Assembly (NCBI GenBank): GCA_029961685.1
Contig: JARWKL010000008.1
Coordinates: 7,442,501-7,506,500 of the forward strand
DNA from: Aristolochia californica
Lineage: Eukaryota > Streptophyta > Magnoliopsida > Piperales > Aristolochiaceae
Length of the DNA stretch: 64,000 nucleotides
Reading direction: 5' to 3'
Under the pieces are notes generated by a model. That model was not told the DNA's origin and ran no database searches. It saw only the letters and a list, made by a program, of their open reading frames with translations. The position numbers were made by a program, and so were the translations under genes. Shown piece after piece: positions 43,893 through 54,903 of the stretch. Position 1 is the first letter of the stretch. Every line of letters begins with the position of its first letter.

Positions 43893-44788
43893 TGTTGTGG
43901 ACTCAATAGAACACCGAGTCACACAATGAAGGAGGCAACAACAACTCACTTAGTAGGATTTATTTCTTATATTACTTTGAGTAGGATTTATTTCTTACAC
44001 TATTTTAAGTACGAGTTATTTCTAATTATTGTAATAGGTAGGGTCGTAGGGGCATTATGGGAATTATTGTAACCGTAACCCTAAAACTCCATGATGTAAT
44101 GTATTTAAAGGAGAGAATGAATGAAAGAAGGCAAGCTTGAGATTTTAGAGTAACCTAGTGCAAACAGGCTGAGATCACCTTTTGATCTCGAGTTTAGGGT
44201 TTACTCCAAAAACCCAATGTACCATTCATCCTCCATTACCATCCATCTTCACCCATCTTCCTTCATCATCATCCATAGTTAGAAGAGGAGCTTCCTGCCC
44301 CTTTTTCGAGCCCAAAGAGAGGGACTTCCCTCCTTCTCAGCGTCAACAACAAGCAAGGGGTCTAACCCTCTTGACGACCAGAAAAGGAGAGGTTTTTCTG
44401 GTTCTTCCATGTGAAGGACTGGTGCATCTCCTTCCAGCTTAGAGTCACCACGGAAACAGAGAAGAAACCTTCCCAACATGAGCCAAGGGCTACCCCTAAG
44501 CTAGGACCTCAACCCTAGCACGAGCAGCAGCAGAGTCGGGGGTAAAATCGTGATTGCCGTGAACCAAAAAAGGTATTCTTTTATCAAATCTTTCCTCGTT
44601 GATATATCTTCCATCATATCTATATCTCTTGCACTATATTGGGTTATCAAAGGATTGACTGATCACGTGAGGAAGATCAATCAAAGAAGGATCTTTAATC
44701 CTCCATACCGAGTCCAGCAACTCAGTACCAGTGCTGGATTCACAAATCCCACCCCGTGTTACTCGATCCATGACCCGGGACCGTAACA
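43893..44788 (+). mobile_element. Element A 3' LTR
   Basis: It starts TGTTGTGGACTC and ends CGGGACCGTAACA, followed at once by the TSD CAAGG. Confidence 0.95.
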
Positions 44789-44793
44789 CAAGG

Positions 44794-45187
44794 GCCATTA
44801 TTCAATTGGACAATCAGATGGGTCAGATGGCAACCGCAATTAGTCGGTTGGAGGCACAAAATTCTAGGAAATTACCCTCTCGAACGATCGTAAATCCAAG
44901 AGAAAATGCAAATGCAATCATTTTGAGAAGTGGTAAAGAAGTTGAGATTCCGGTAAAGGCAACCCCTTCATCGTTGGAGCAAGAAAAGGAGAAAAACGTT
45001 TGCAGACAAGAACGTCCCCAATGATGATGACGTTCCTAAGCATAAGTTTCGACCTCTTTCTAATTATAAACAAGTTCCTCCTTTTCCTCAGGCTTTGGCA
45101 AATTCTAGAAAAGATGAGCAAAATAAAAATTTATATGAGACTTTTCGTAGATTTGAGGTAAATATTCCATTTTTAGATGTTATTAAA
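44794..45187 (+). pseudogene. Athila-type gag, 3' part (element D)
   Basis: AIIQLDNQMGQMATAISRLE, ANAIILRSGKEVEIP, a frame change near 45000, then HKFRPLSNYKQVPPFPQALA and LYETFRRFEVNIPFLDVIK with a stop at 45188. It continues the reading frame broken at 38566. Confidence 0.88.
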
Positions 45188-45190
45188 TAA

Positions 45191-46280
45191 GTGCCTCGTT
45201 ATGTTGAATTCCTGAAAGAACTGTGCACAATTAAAAGGAAACGGAAACTTAAAAGATGTGAAAAGGTGAGAGTAAGGGAGAATGTTTCAGCAATTATTCA
45301 AAGAAAACTCCCTTCGAAGTGCAAGGATCCAGGTATGTTTACTATCCCTTGTACGTTAGGTATCATCGGATTTGAGAAAGCCATGATAGATTTAGGTGCT
45401 TCGATTAATGGCATGCCATATTCTATATATGCTTATATGAAACTTGGAGCTTTGAATAAAATTGGTGTTGTGATTCAATTGGCTGACAGATCAATTGCCT
45501 ATCCTAAGGGTGTAGTTAAGGATGTTCTTGTGCAAGTTAATGATTTGATTTTCCCTACTGATTTCTATGTGCTTGATATGGAAAATGGTGACCAAACTGC
45601 TCCTATTGTGTTAGGAAGACCATTCTTAAAGACATCCAAGACTAAGATAGATGTTCATAGTGTCACATTTACCATGGAATTTGATGGTGAAATTGTTAAG
45701 TTTAACATTTATGATGCCATGAAATATCCTGGTGATGATAACCCTGTTTATTTTATTGATGTGATTGATTCTTTCACACAGGAAGTTTTTGAACTTGATG
45801 GAAAAAATGAATTGGAAGTTGCCATTAGTAAGCATATTGAGAAAGAGAATGAGGAGTTAGCCTTGAGTTCAGATTTGCAAGAAATTGTTGCAGCATTGAA
45901 TGATATTCAACTGTTACATCATTCAGGTAACATTCATTATATTGAGTTACCAGTTTCTAACGAGAGGCCTTTACCCTCTGTTTTGCAGGCTCCCACTACA
46001 GATTTGAAGCCTATCCACATTCACCTCAAGTATGTGTTTCTTGGAGATGGAGGAACGTTACCAATGATCATCTTCAGTAAACTTAGTGCACTGCAATAAG
46101 AAAAGCATGTGCAGGATGAACCTCATTTGCAGGAAACATTCCCTGATGAGAAATTACTCTTTGCGAGTGTGACATTACCTTGGTATGCGAATATTGTAAA
46201 TTATTTGGTTACTAATATGTTACCTTCTGGTTTGTCTAGGGCTCAAAGAGATAAGGTCAAGAGAGTGATGTGAAATACTA
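45191..46280 (+). pseudogene. Athila-type protease and deleted pol (element D)
   Basis: A 302-codon open frame has PRYVEFLKELCTIKRK, GMFTIPCTLGIIGFEKAMID, LGASINGMPYSIYAY, LADRSIAYPKGVV and APIVLGRPFLKTSKTKID: the Athila retropepsin with D-L-G-A-S. It ends at FSKLSALQ*, the normal start of RT. The next recognisable text is LPWYANIVNYLVTNMLPSGL and AQRDKVK, which in related elements lies just before the integrase zinc finger. RT and RNase H were therefore deleted, and integrase is absent too. Confidence 0.87.
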
Positions 46281-47814
46281 TGTGTGGGATGACCCATAAT
46301 TACAGAAGCATTGAGTCAAGCGAATGACAATAAACAAAGGCACTACTTGGTAGACAACCCAAGGGGAGTTCGTTCTTTTTTCTCTTTATTTTTGCATTTA
46401 TATTTTGGTTATTTGTTCCCTCTCTTTACATTTCACCTTACATTAGGGACAATGTAAGTTCTAAGTGTGGGGGAGGGGATTTAGGTTGTGTTCCCATTGT
46501 GTTTAAAAAAAAAATTCCAAATTAACTTTTCTTTGTTTTTGTGGTTTTTAATGATTTCTTGGTTGTGTATGTCATGAGCAAGATTAAATTAGGCTCTTGA
46601 AACATTCATAACATGATTGAATAAGTAATCTTCAACCTGAGTATGAATTAGTTTAGTTATTTTCTTTGAGGATGGTAGTGACTAAATTTGGTAGACAAAA
46701 GTCAGTGAGATTTTGAGCCTTTAGACTGATACATCCATATCAGTCTCACTATTTTCTTTCATGAGAGATATTCTTCCATGGATTTGTTTCTCTAGAACAT
46801 GTCTTAATTCTCTTTAAGGTCACATTGACACATGCATGCATGAACATGATTAAGGCCCTCTTTGTTATAAGCTACATAAACCAAATAGCCTACCTTGTAA
46901 TTATTTTTTTCCTTTTGTTGAACCCCTTTGAGCTTTATTGTTTTTTTGTTTTGTGTGTGAACCCACGTTACAAGCTTTAAACTTGAAAAAAAAAAAAAAC
47001 TTTACCCATGTTGTAGAGCTAGTGGAGCATTTTTCATCACTATGGTTCGTGTGGGTGTGCAAGAAAGAAGTGTGGGGGTGTCTGGATTTGTTGTATGGCA
47101 ATGATAGGTGAAATGGAACATGTTTTTCATCCTAAATTCATGAGTTCCATTATTAGAAAAAAAAAAGTGAAGATAAAAAAAAAAGTGAAGAGAAAAAGAA
47201 AAGAAGAAAGGAAGTGATGGAGGGAATGGTTTTAAAGTTACAAACTGTCAGTGTTCATAATTCCTCCTAAAATTCCAAGAAAGGGGTCTATTTATACGCG
47301 ATAAATACAAATTGAAGAAGATGCTGAGTGGAGTGAGTGGTTTTACATGTCCAATATATTCGAGCTTGAGTTGATTCATTTTTGCACCACTAGTTTTGAT
47401 GGCTTTTGAGCTACATTCCCAAATATTTCCCACCTTGATCCTAAATCCCATTACAACCCTTGAAAAGTCCTTATGATTTGTGTTATGCATGTTATCTGAG
47501 TGGTGGAGAATGGGAAGATATGCAAGCATATGTTAGATCATTTTCATTGGAATGAATTTGAGAGAAACACATACCCTTCAAACACATGAGAGTCGAGTGT
47601 TTATTTCTGTGAGGGTCTACATATTTAGTTTACTCCATCTTTGAATGAAAATTCTTACTAAGTAATTGTAAGTTGTTTAAAAAATTTTATTCATGATATG
47701 TTATGATTTTTGAAGAGCTTGGTTGTTTTTTTTATGGCGTTACAACCTTGGTGTTTTTGGGAAAGTGAATTTGAGTTTTGTCTGAGGACGAGCAAAAGCT
47801 AAGTGGGGGGAATT
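46281..47814 (+). other. Element D 3' noncoding region and polypurine tract
   Basis: It has GGCACTACTTGGTAGACAAC and GGACAATGTAAGTTCTAAGT followed by GTGGGGGAGGGG, features of the region downstream of pol in Athila-like elements. The tract AAGTGGGGGG ends near 47810. No env-like frame is seen. Confidence 0.65.
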
Positions 47815-49115
47815 TGATGAGAATGCAAAATATCATATTTTTATCTCTTAATGCTTAGGATTTTATAATTATTTGATGCCTAAATATACTCATTATTTTT
47901 ATATTTTGATTTAGGATGTGAATGGAAGCGTTAAGTGCAAAGCGAAGTTAATTGGGCGATTCTGGACAATTTCGACATTGCTATGTAATCTGGGAATAAC
48001 TCTCTCATCCGATCTCTGATGGAGATGATTAAAGATGATATGGAATTTCAATAAAACGTTCTACAACTTTAATGTTTTGAGTTTTGAGCAATACGGGCTG
48101 CATCTAGGTCGAAATTGGGCTTGAAGTCGCGGCATGTGCACTGTGACCCAAACCGGATGCACGAAAAGAAAAACCCTAAGCAGGGAGAAAGGGGAGAATA
48201 AAAAGGAAAAAAAGGAGTTTGGCGCCCCAGACCTTATTTTCTCTTCTCCAGCTTTTCCTCTCTCTTTTCTATAGTTTTTTTCTTCAGATTTCTTCATGGC
48301 CCTGCATGGCTAAACTTTCAGACTTCGTTAAAGGAAACCGAAGCCTCAGTATCAATACAACTGTGAGATCTGATTTATTTTAATCATTCAATTTATGTTT
48401 TGAGTATCTAATGTTCTTCTGAAATTTTCGTTCATGATTGTCTCTTTTAATCCCTAAGAGGCCTACTAGTTTATTACTCGTTGCAATCTACTGCTTGGTT
48501 AGATGTCAAATCCGTAATTGTTTGATCTCTCTAACCTATGAAGCAATCGAGATTTGATGATTTGCTGCATCAGAAATTATTAGATCTTGAGAAGAACGTT
48601 GGACTAAATTAAATGCAACCGCTTGTGCTTGTGTTGTTTTGCTTCATCGATCTCTCTAATTCTTAAGGTTGCTGCTAGATTAAACCTTTAGCGCTTGTCT
48701 TGGGTTGTTTAGTAGTTATTAGCACTTGTCTTGGGTTGTTTAGTAGTTAGGGTTAATTGGATCCCTTGTTTTCTAATTAACTACGAAAAGAGAGATAGGA
48801 AAATAGTTCCAACGGTGAATATTCAAGTGCGAATTGATATATGCTTGCATCGATGATCAGTTGTGAAATTATGATGGTGGATGTTGACTTAGACCAAGGT
48901 CTGTTCTTTTTATGTATTTTGATTCTTTTAATTTGAATTGTTTCTAAGTTATTTTTTAAAAAGTGTTTTCGTTATACTCAACCCCCCATCCTTGTTCATG
49001 GAGCATAAAAGTAGACTAATCACTCTTTATTGAATCGATCCTTACTCGCACAACTACATATATTTTTAGGTGTATAGGTTTAATTTTGGTTGCCTGCGAC
49101 AGCACTCCAATCACC
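47815..49115 (+). mobile_element. Element D 3' LTR
   Basis: It aligns with 35832-37047. It differs by an extra tandem copy of about 31 bp (CTTGTCTTGGGTTGTTTAGT unit near 48690-48750) and a longer divergent end after about 49045, so its exact end rests on the TSD and on the thiolase frame. Confidence 0.8.
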
Positions 49116-49120
49116 GTCAC

Positions 49121-49175
49121 CTATTTGGCTCGAGTTACCAGCAGTGGTTGTGCCATCCTTCTTGAAAACAGTCTT
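49121..49175 (-). pseudogene. Captured 3-ketoacyl-CoA thiolase fragment, part 1
   Basis: The minus strand reads TVFKKDGTTTAGNSSQI directly before the insertion point of D, matching the thiolase text that precedes SDGAGA. Upstream residues (SVFVSDQAQRK) do not fit thiolase, so the capture boundary is near 49170. Confidence 0.82.
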
Positions 49176-50820
49176 CCGCTGAGCCTGGTCGGACACAAAT
49201 ACAGAGAATGTTTGCATCCTGTAAACCTGCATGCCAACCTGGGTAACCAAATGCAATCTAGTGCTGACCCCAACCCCTCTCTCTATGGCATTTATCTGCT
49301 TGGGAAGAACGCAAAACGGAAATTGAGTAGCACGACCAGTGTATTCATTCTGCACTATGACTGTTTTCAGCACTGGTTTTTGTCTGTCTAGCAGCAAAGT
49401 TGTCTACACTGGCACAACCGACATCATTTGGTGGAAGAACCCATTAGCTGCTTCAGTTGGCATATGCTAGGGATGATTTGCTCGATTGAGAACAGACACC
49501 CAGCAGACATCGTTGTCAGTATTTGGCAGCAGTGCATGTTCAACAACTGTAGCACCCAAGTTTGTAGGATCACTTGTTGAATTGTCAGTGGAGTGGAATG
49601 AAGGCCTTACAGCTGCCCAGTCCATCCTAGGATGTGTATCTGTAATGCTCCAACTCCTCTGTGCCATTTTCTTTGTTCTAGGTATAATACCCTTGTTTTG
49701 GCTGTCAACCGCAGAACCCATTGTGTCACAAAATGTAGGATTGGAGTGGGTTGTCTCTTCCAGCTCTGTCCAGTCCCTATGTCCTTGTAGGAGTTTGCGG
49801 GTCATGTTAGTAAATATTTGGTTGGCCACCCCTGTCCAATCCAACTTCTCCATATCTGTATACATTAGCAGCCAATGGCCTAGTTGTATGTCGTATAACT
49901 TTCCCGCAAGTATAACAGTCCCCTTGTGAACATACAGCGTCATCGCAGTCACTGAAACTCCACGAATGGCACAAGCAGTAAGAACAGGAATGACATATGT
50001 TGCTGTCCCTTTTCGTCCAGAATTAGCGACATCGTGTAGAGGAGTATCTGTAGTGCCCACAACAACAAATAATTGGGCTTCATAAGTCACTACTGGAAGT
50101 ACTCTCAAAGCTGTCATCACTGTATTCAGTAGTGGTTTCTGGCTGTGTAGCAGCAAATTTTTCTGAACTGCCACAGCTGCACTATGTCCTTTTCTGTCTA
50201 GAAGCAATGTGTTCTTCATTGCCACAACAACACTATGTCCTTGGCTGTCTAGCATCATTGTGTTCTGCACTGTCAAAATAGCTCCGTACAATCCAACAAT
50301 GCATTGGAATGAGCTGGAACAAGAGGTGGAACTTCCATTCCTCCAAAAAACACTGCTATGCTGCTGGCCTAAAGATGGACACATCAGTTTTTTGTTTTCT
50401 AACTGTGTTCACAGATCTCAACAGCAGTAATCACTGCAGCATGTCCTTGATTGTCCAGACCTATAGATGCACCATGTGATGCATTTTCATTTTCTACATA
50501 TTCTAGGTTCTGCTTATCTTCATCACTGCAAACCGGTAGTATGTTTTTCCGTTGAGTCCATTTCTGCATTGCCACAGCAGCAACTAATTTAAAAATGGAA
50601 AATGGCTCTCCTGTCCAACCCATGAGTGCCACAACAGCAAAAATTGGAAATTGAGTCATACTGTGCAACTCAGCTAATAGTATTGTCTTCTTGGAGCATT
50701 GTCTTTGCCGCCAAAAATTGTAGATAACATAATTGGATTCCCACCGAAGAATTCAGGTTTCATGTTGTTGCTTATTTGCAGCAAATTACTGGTTCAACAT
50801 TTATCATCTAGGGTCGCCTG
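49176..50820 (-). pseudogene. Element E interior: unrecognised open segment with repeats
   Basis: A 305-codon minus-strand open frame (49467-50384) and its neighbours contain recurrent text of about 20 residues: MLDSQGHSVVVAMKNT, LLDRKGHSAAVAVQKN, LLHSQKPLLNTV, GLDNQGHAAVITAV and LLDRQKPVLKTV. No family is recognised. The segment lies upstream of the thiolase piece, so it may be another captured transcript or a repeat-expanded linker. It ends where the copia tail begins near 50830. Confidence 0.45.
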
Positions 50821-50829
50821 CTCGGTTTC

Positions 50830-51740
50830 AGAGCTCGTTTAGTTATGGATTTATACCTTAGCTTATTATTCAGTTCAACTTATTATTGGCAGTCTATTAA
50901 TCAAATCGAGCTTTTTACTAGGGGCACCACTTCCTGATGGACTCTCTATGGATTATTTCATATGTCCTTATTACTCTTAAAGACTTCCATTATTTACCGG
51001 TTATCCAATACTATACAATTGCACATTTGGTACATGTTATTTGGGCATTGACCCATTTCTGCTACTGCTATTGTGTCTCTTTGATTGAGACATTATTTCT
51101 GAAGAAGAACTCCTCGATTGCTTGCCTTAGGTTCATTATTTATTGACTGTTGTTGGCAATGGTTTGTATGATGCAGAATTTGAATTTCTTAGAAAAATAT
51201 ATCACAAGGTGGCCTTAGCATCGTATCTTCTTCGTTACCCATTACCCATTAGTTATTTGACACCCTTCCTCCTACTATCCTTTTTATTTTACTCTCACTT
51301 ACCCCTATTAGACAACCCTATTGGAGCATTGCTTTGGTTGGTCCCATTTAATTATATGGGTGTTTTTAAAGTCCTTTAAGACTTTTTATTGGTACCCATG
51401 GGTTTTTATCGCCATCTTGTGAATGATAGGCATTACCTATTTTAGTGATTATTATCACTATATTTGTTTGAAATCATTTGAGGTTGGTTTTGACCAATAT
51501 TTTATCACTCATTTTTACCCTTTGAGAGTTTGCACCTGGTATCATACTTATCCTTGGGGCACAGTGATAGAGAAGTTTATTACTACATCTATGTTATTTG
51601 GTTCAAGCGGGGATCACTGTTATTACCTCCCAGCTTGAGGGGAGTGTTGGAAGATATGATGTAATTAGAGTGGTACTAATGTAATTAGTTTAAACTTTTT
51701 ATCTCTTCTTTGCTCTTATTAGGGTAAAGGGATGCAAGAA
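50830..51740 (+). repeat. Copia 3' tail, polypurine tract and LTR start
   Basis: The noncoding tail is shared with 10180-10646 and (inverted) 56225-56800. It reaches CCCAGCTTGAGGGGAG and an LTR start TGTTGGAAGATATGATG at 51645, with GGTACTAATGTAATTAGTT as in the 15472 and 34181 LTRs. The LTR breaks off near 51740. It may be the 3' end of copia H. Confidence 0.65.
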
Positions 51741-52689
51741 TTATGATGAATAAAAATGATTCTTGAGCCTATTATATGTGGTTTTCATCCATTGGATTTT
51801 GAAAATCCTATTACTTGGCTACTATGTTAAACTTTGCAATTAACCGAGTTGTTTGAAAAGTTGAAACTCTACTCAGCCTTTTGGCTTTTTTTAAGGAATT
51901 TTTTGAGGTTTCAGACTTCATATGAGCATTAAAGAGATATGCTCATCTTTCATGCCAAGTTTCATCAGTTTTTTATTAAAAATAAAATAAAATAAAAGGC
52001 TGAAAGAAGAAGGTTGTTTTTTGTGCAAAATTTGGGCAAAAAAATTTTAAAGGAGAGGCCGAATTTCTTGTTGATTCAAAACCACGAGTTGGCTACTTGT
52101 TCTTGCCTCAATCTTCATGAGAAATCACAGTTGGAAGATTGGAAGTTACATAAAAATAAGTAAGAACAAAAAATTTAAGGAAGTGTTCCTTTGGAAAGCT
52201 AAGGTGGTGCCAATCTATTTGAAGCAAGTTTCTGGTTTTTGAGATCTTACAACCCCAAAATATTTCCTTGATTTGGCCTGGTTTATTTAATTTAAATAAT
52301 CATATCTTGCCTAACTCATAGAGATTGGAATCTAGACTCAAGCTGGAGACAAAATATTTTTGGAATGATCTTGCTAATATCTTACACAACATGCCATATT
52401 CCCTTGATTTCATGTTTGTTGATTGATTTTAGCTATTCTCTAAAAGGAAGACTAGAGAATTCATTACAACAATTTTTGGCCAGCAAGTTTTCTTGCCTAA
52501 GTGGATTCCCTCTTTGCCTAAAATACTGGTTAAGCTCAAGTTCTCCAACCATATAACCGAGCTAGTCTTGGCTTCACTTGGTTCAACAAGCCTTTTAATT
52601 AGGCTACTTCACTTTTGAGTAAACTATTACCATTGCATTGTATCATATGGCTGAAGAATACATGGGTAGTAAGAATGATATTCTCAAGA
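51741..52689. other. Unclassified sequence
   Basis: No domain or repeat recognised; short plus-strand frames lack features. Confidence 0.4.
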
Positions 52690-54225
52690 TTACCACCATA
52701 CCCTTATGAGGGATATCCAATTATTTAAACTGGTCCAAATTGGTTCTATGATTTCTTATTACGAAGAACCTAATAAGTCACCTAACCAAACTTGAGTCAC
52801 CCATTGATGAGGAAGATGTTGTTTTATGCTAAGTGGTTAAAAAATGACACCTTGGTGATTAGTTGACTCATCAATAATATGAAGAGCTTGTCTCCAACAA
52901 TGTTATCCATCTAGACACCGTTAAGCAAATTTTGGAAACATGTGCTAAGGCTCCGACAACTTAAAAATGCATATGATATTCTCCAAGGTACGTTTAATAC
53001 TAAACAAGGAGAAAATATCCATGAGTATTTGGCTTAGATTCAGAGGCCTTCTTCAAGAATGAAGGCGAGCTCAGCCTAACTCCACTAATGTCTCTATAAA
53101 AGACAAGTAGAAGGAAGTCATAGCCACTGTCATTTGTCTAGCAAATATTAAGTCGTATCTCGAGGTTGCTATAAATCAACTCCTTAACGCCTCTACTATT
53201 CCCACTTTTGATGATGTATGTGCCACATAACTTCTCATTTCAGACTCTTCTTCCCCTTCTCATATTTAAGTGTCATCAGCTATGTACTCCGTTAATAGGG
53301 GCACGCCAACCGACTGTGACCGAGGTCGTGGAAGAAATTATAGAGGAGGCCAAGGAAGAGGTGGAAGGAATGGTTCCTCCAAAATAGAAGGCAAGGAATA
53401 CCCACTAGGGCAGATATGGCCACACTATCAATCAGTATTGGAAAACCCATGACATGCCAGAATGGGCCTAGGGTAATCAAGCCTTAGCAAGTGGAACAAA
53501 GGAAGACACGTCTGCCCAACTAACAAAAACGAAAACGCTTACCGATGATGAGTATGACTTATTTCCGAATATGAAAATATTGATGGTCTCTCCTCCAAGT
53601 TCCACCTCCAATGTTGCTGCCACCATCGATTCAAGTATGCTCCTTTCTATTTCCTCCTCTTCATCTTGGATAATTGACTCAAGGGCCTCCAAGCATCTCA
53701 CACGTAACAAAAGTCTACTCCACTCTTGTCTCTCGAATAAATTTGTTACCATAGCTGATGGATCCTAGACTAAAGTTTTCGGGAAAGGATCCACCTCTAA
53801 TACACCATCACTTTCACTCACAGATATCCTTTTTTTTCCTACCTTCCCCTTGAACCTTTTAGTTATTAGTCAACTTACTCAGTATTTTAATAGCTCCATC
53901 ACCTTCTCACCCACTTCTTGTGTGTTTCATAATCTTATAACAAAGCAGATCGTTGGTGAGGACACGAACAAGGGGAGCTTTACTCTCTAGACATGCCTCG
54001 AATCAATGTCGTTTCAACCAAGCACACCGATGCAAGTGTAAGGCACAATCGATTACGACATCCATTTGCCTAATCTCTTCATTTTTGTTTCTTACTTTAA
54101 AAATTTGTCAAGTTTAAATTGTGAAGTGTGTCAACTGAGCAAACACCATAGGACCACATATACTCTCCTCAACCTGAACTTAAAGGTAATTCTCCCTTTT
54201 CATTGATTTACACATATGTATAGGG
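52690..54225 (+). pseudogene. Ty1/copia P gag-protease-preintegrase remnant
   Basis: Frames encode YLNWSKLVL, KNLISHLTKLESPIDEEDVV, NAYDILQGTFNTKQGENIHE (Gag), a Gly/Arg-rich RGRGRNYRGGQGRGGRNGS with a degraded zinc knuckle, the protease SSWIIDSRASKHLTRNKSLL (D-S-G changed to D-S-R), then SPTSCVFHNLITKQIVGE and CEVCQLSKHHRTTY. Stops and frameshifts are frequent. It is cut at 54225 by an inverted LTR pair. Confidence 0.82.
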
Positions 54226-54903
54226 TGTTAGGAATTGGATGCCCTAATTCCAAACTAACGAGAGCAATAATAATAATAGAAATAGAAAGGAAAAGCAAGC
54301 ACGAGAAAAAATAACAAGATTTATATAGGTTCGCCTCAAGGTGAGACTACGTCCTATCTTCCACCGCTGCATTAATCTACTATAAAGATGAAATAGTTGA
54401 CAAGAGAGATCGCACAAACTTACAAGTGTTGTTTTTCTCTAACTTCTCTCGCTCGCAACTAATGCTCCTCTGATTATGATAAAACCCAAATAGCTCCCCC
54501 CCCCCCCCCCCCCCCCCCCCCCGCCACACACCCCCCAATTATAAAGAGAAAATTAGGGAAACCACTTTACAATAGTGAAATTCCTGTTATATTAAGTGTT
54601 GTTACATTAAGGGCAGTTTGGGATTTCACTCTTGTAAAGTTTGATGATTATCATCACCAAGAAGAAGTTGGAGTTTCAACCTGAGAAAGGATAGAGAAAA
54701 CACATGTAAGTGTGTGTGATTTCTCTTGTAAACTATTTCATCTTTATAGTGGATTACTACAACGACGAAAGACAGGACATAGTCTTACCTTGAGGCAAAC
54801 CTGCATAAATCTTGCTGTGTATTTTCATGTTTTCTCTTACTTTCTTTCGCAATTATTATTATTGTTCTTGTTAGTTTGGAATTAAGGCTTCTAATTCCTA
54901 ACA
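54226..54903. repeat. Inverted pair of J-family LTR ends with 28-C core
   Basis: 54226-54480 is the reverse complement of a J LTR end (TGTTAGGAATTGGATGCCCT at the outside). About 54640-54903 is the same LTR end in direct orientation (ending AATTCCTAACA). Arms of about 250 bp face each other around TAGCTC(C28)GCC at 54495-54522. No TSD surrounds the structure. Confidence 0.8.

Larger units (their letters stand above)
38567..44788 (+). mobile_element. Chromovirus-like Ty3/gypsy A, full structure, decayed genes
   Basis: Total 6222 bp. LTRs of 897 and 896 bp, an initiator-Met primer site, gag, protease, RT, RNase H, integrase and a chromodomain-like Pol tail are in the standard order. Flanked by a perfect TSD CAAGG (38562-38566 and 44789-44793). 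Removing it and one TSD copy joins the gag frame of D. I count about 23 differences over the first 320 aligned LTR bases, so it is old but younger than its host D. Confidence 0.95.
35832..49115 (+). mobile_element. Athila-like Ty3/gypsy D, non-autonomous
   Basis: LTRs at 35832-37047 and about 47815-49115 start TGATGAGAATGC. The primer site fits tRNA-Asp, gag and protease are Athila-type, and the polypurine tract is AAGTGGGGGG. RT, RNase H and integrase are missing. Flanks ATCAC (35827-35831) and GTCAC (49116-49120) differ at one base and restore the thiolase reading frame across the insertion, so they are the TSD. Element A interrupts gag. Confidence 0.85.
35107..50820 (-). mobile_element. 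Gene-capturing LTR element E, split by element D
   Basis: A minus-strand relative of C and G. It has a 3' LTR (35107-35439), the shared 3' module, and a captured 3-ketoacyl-CoA thiolase piece that continues after the 13-kb element D at 49121. Beyond lies an open, repeat-containing segment to about 50700. No 5' LTR or primer site is found; the right end is only approximate, placed where the copia tail begins. Confidence 0.72.

Noticed and set aside
49467..50384. A 305-codon minus-strand ORF as a host gene
   Set aside because: It lies inside element E, has no recognised domain, and is made of degenerate repeats.
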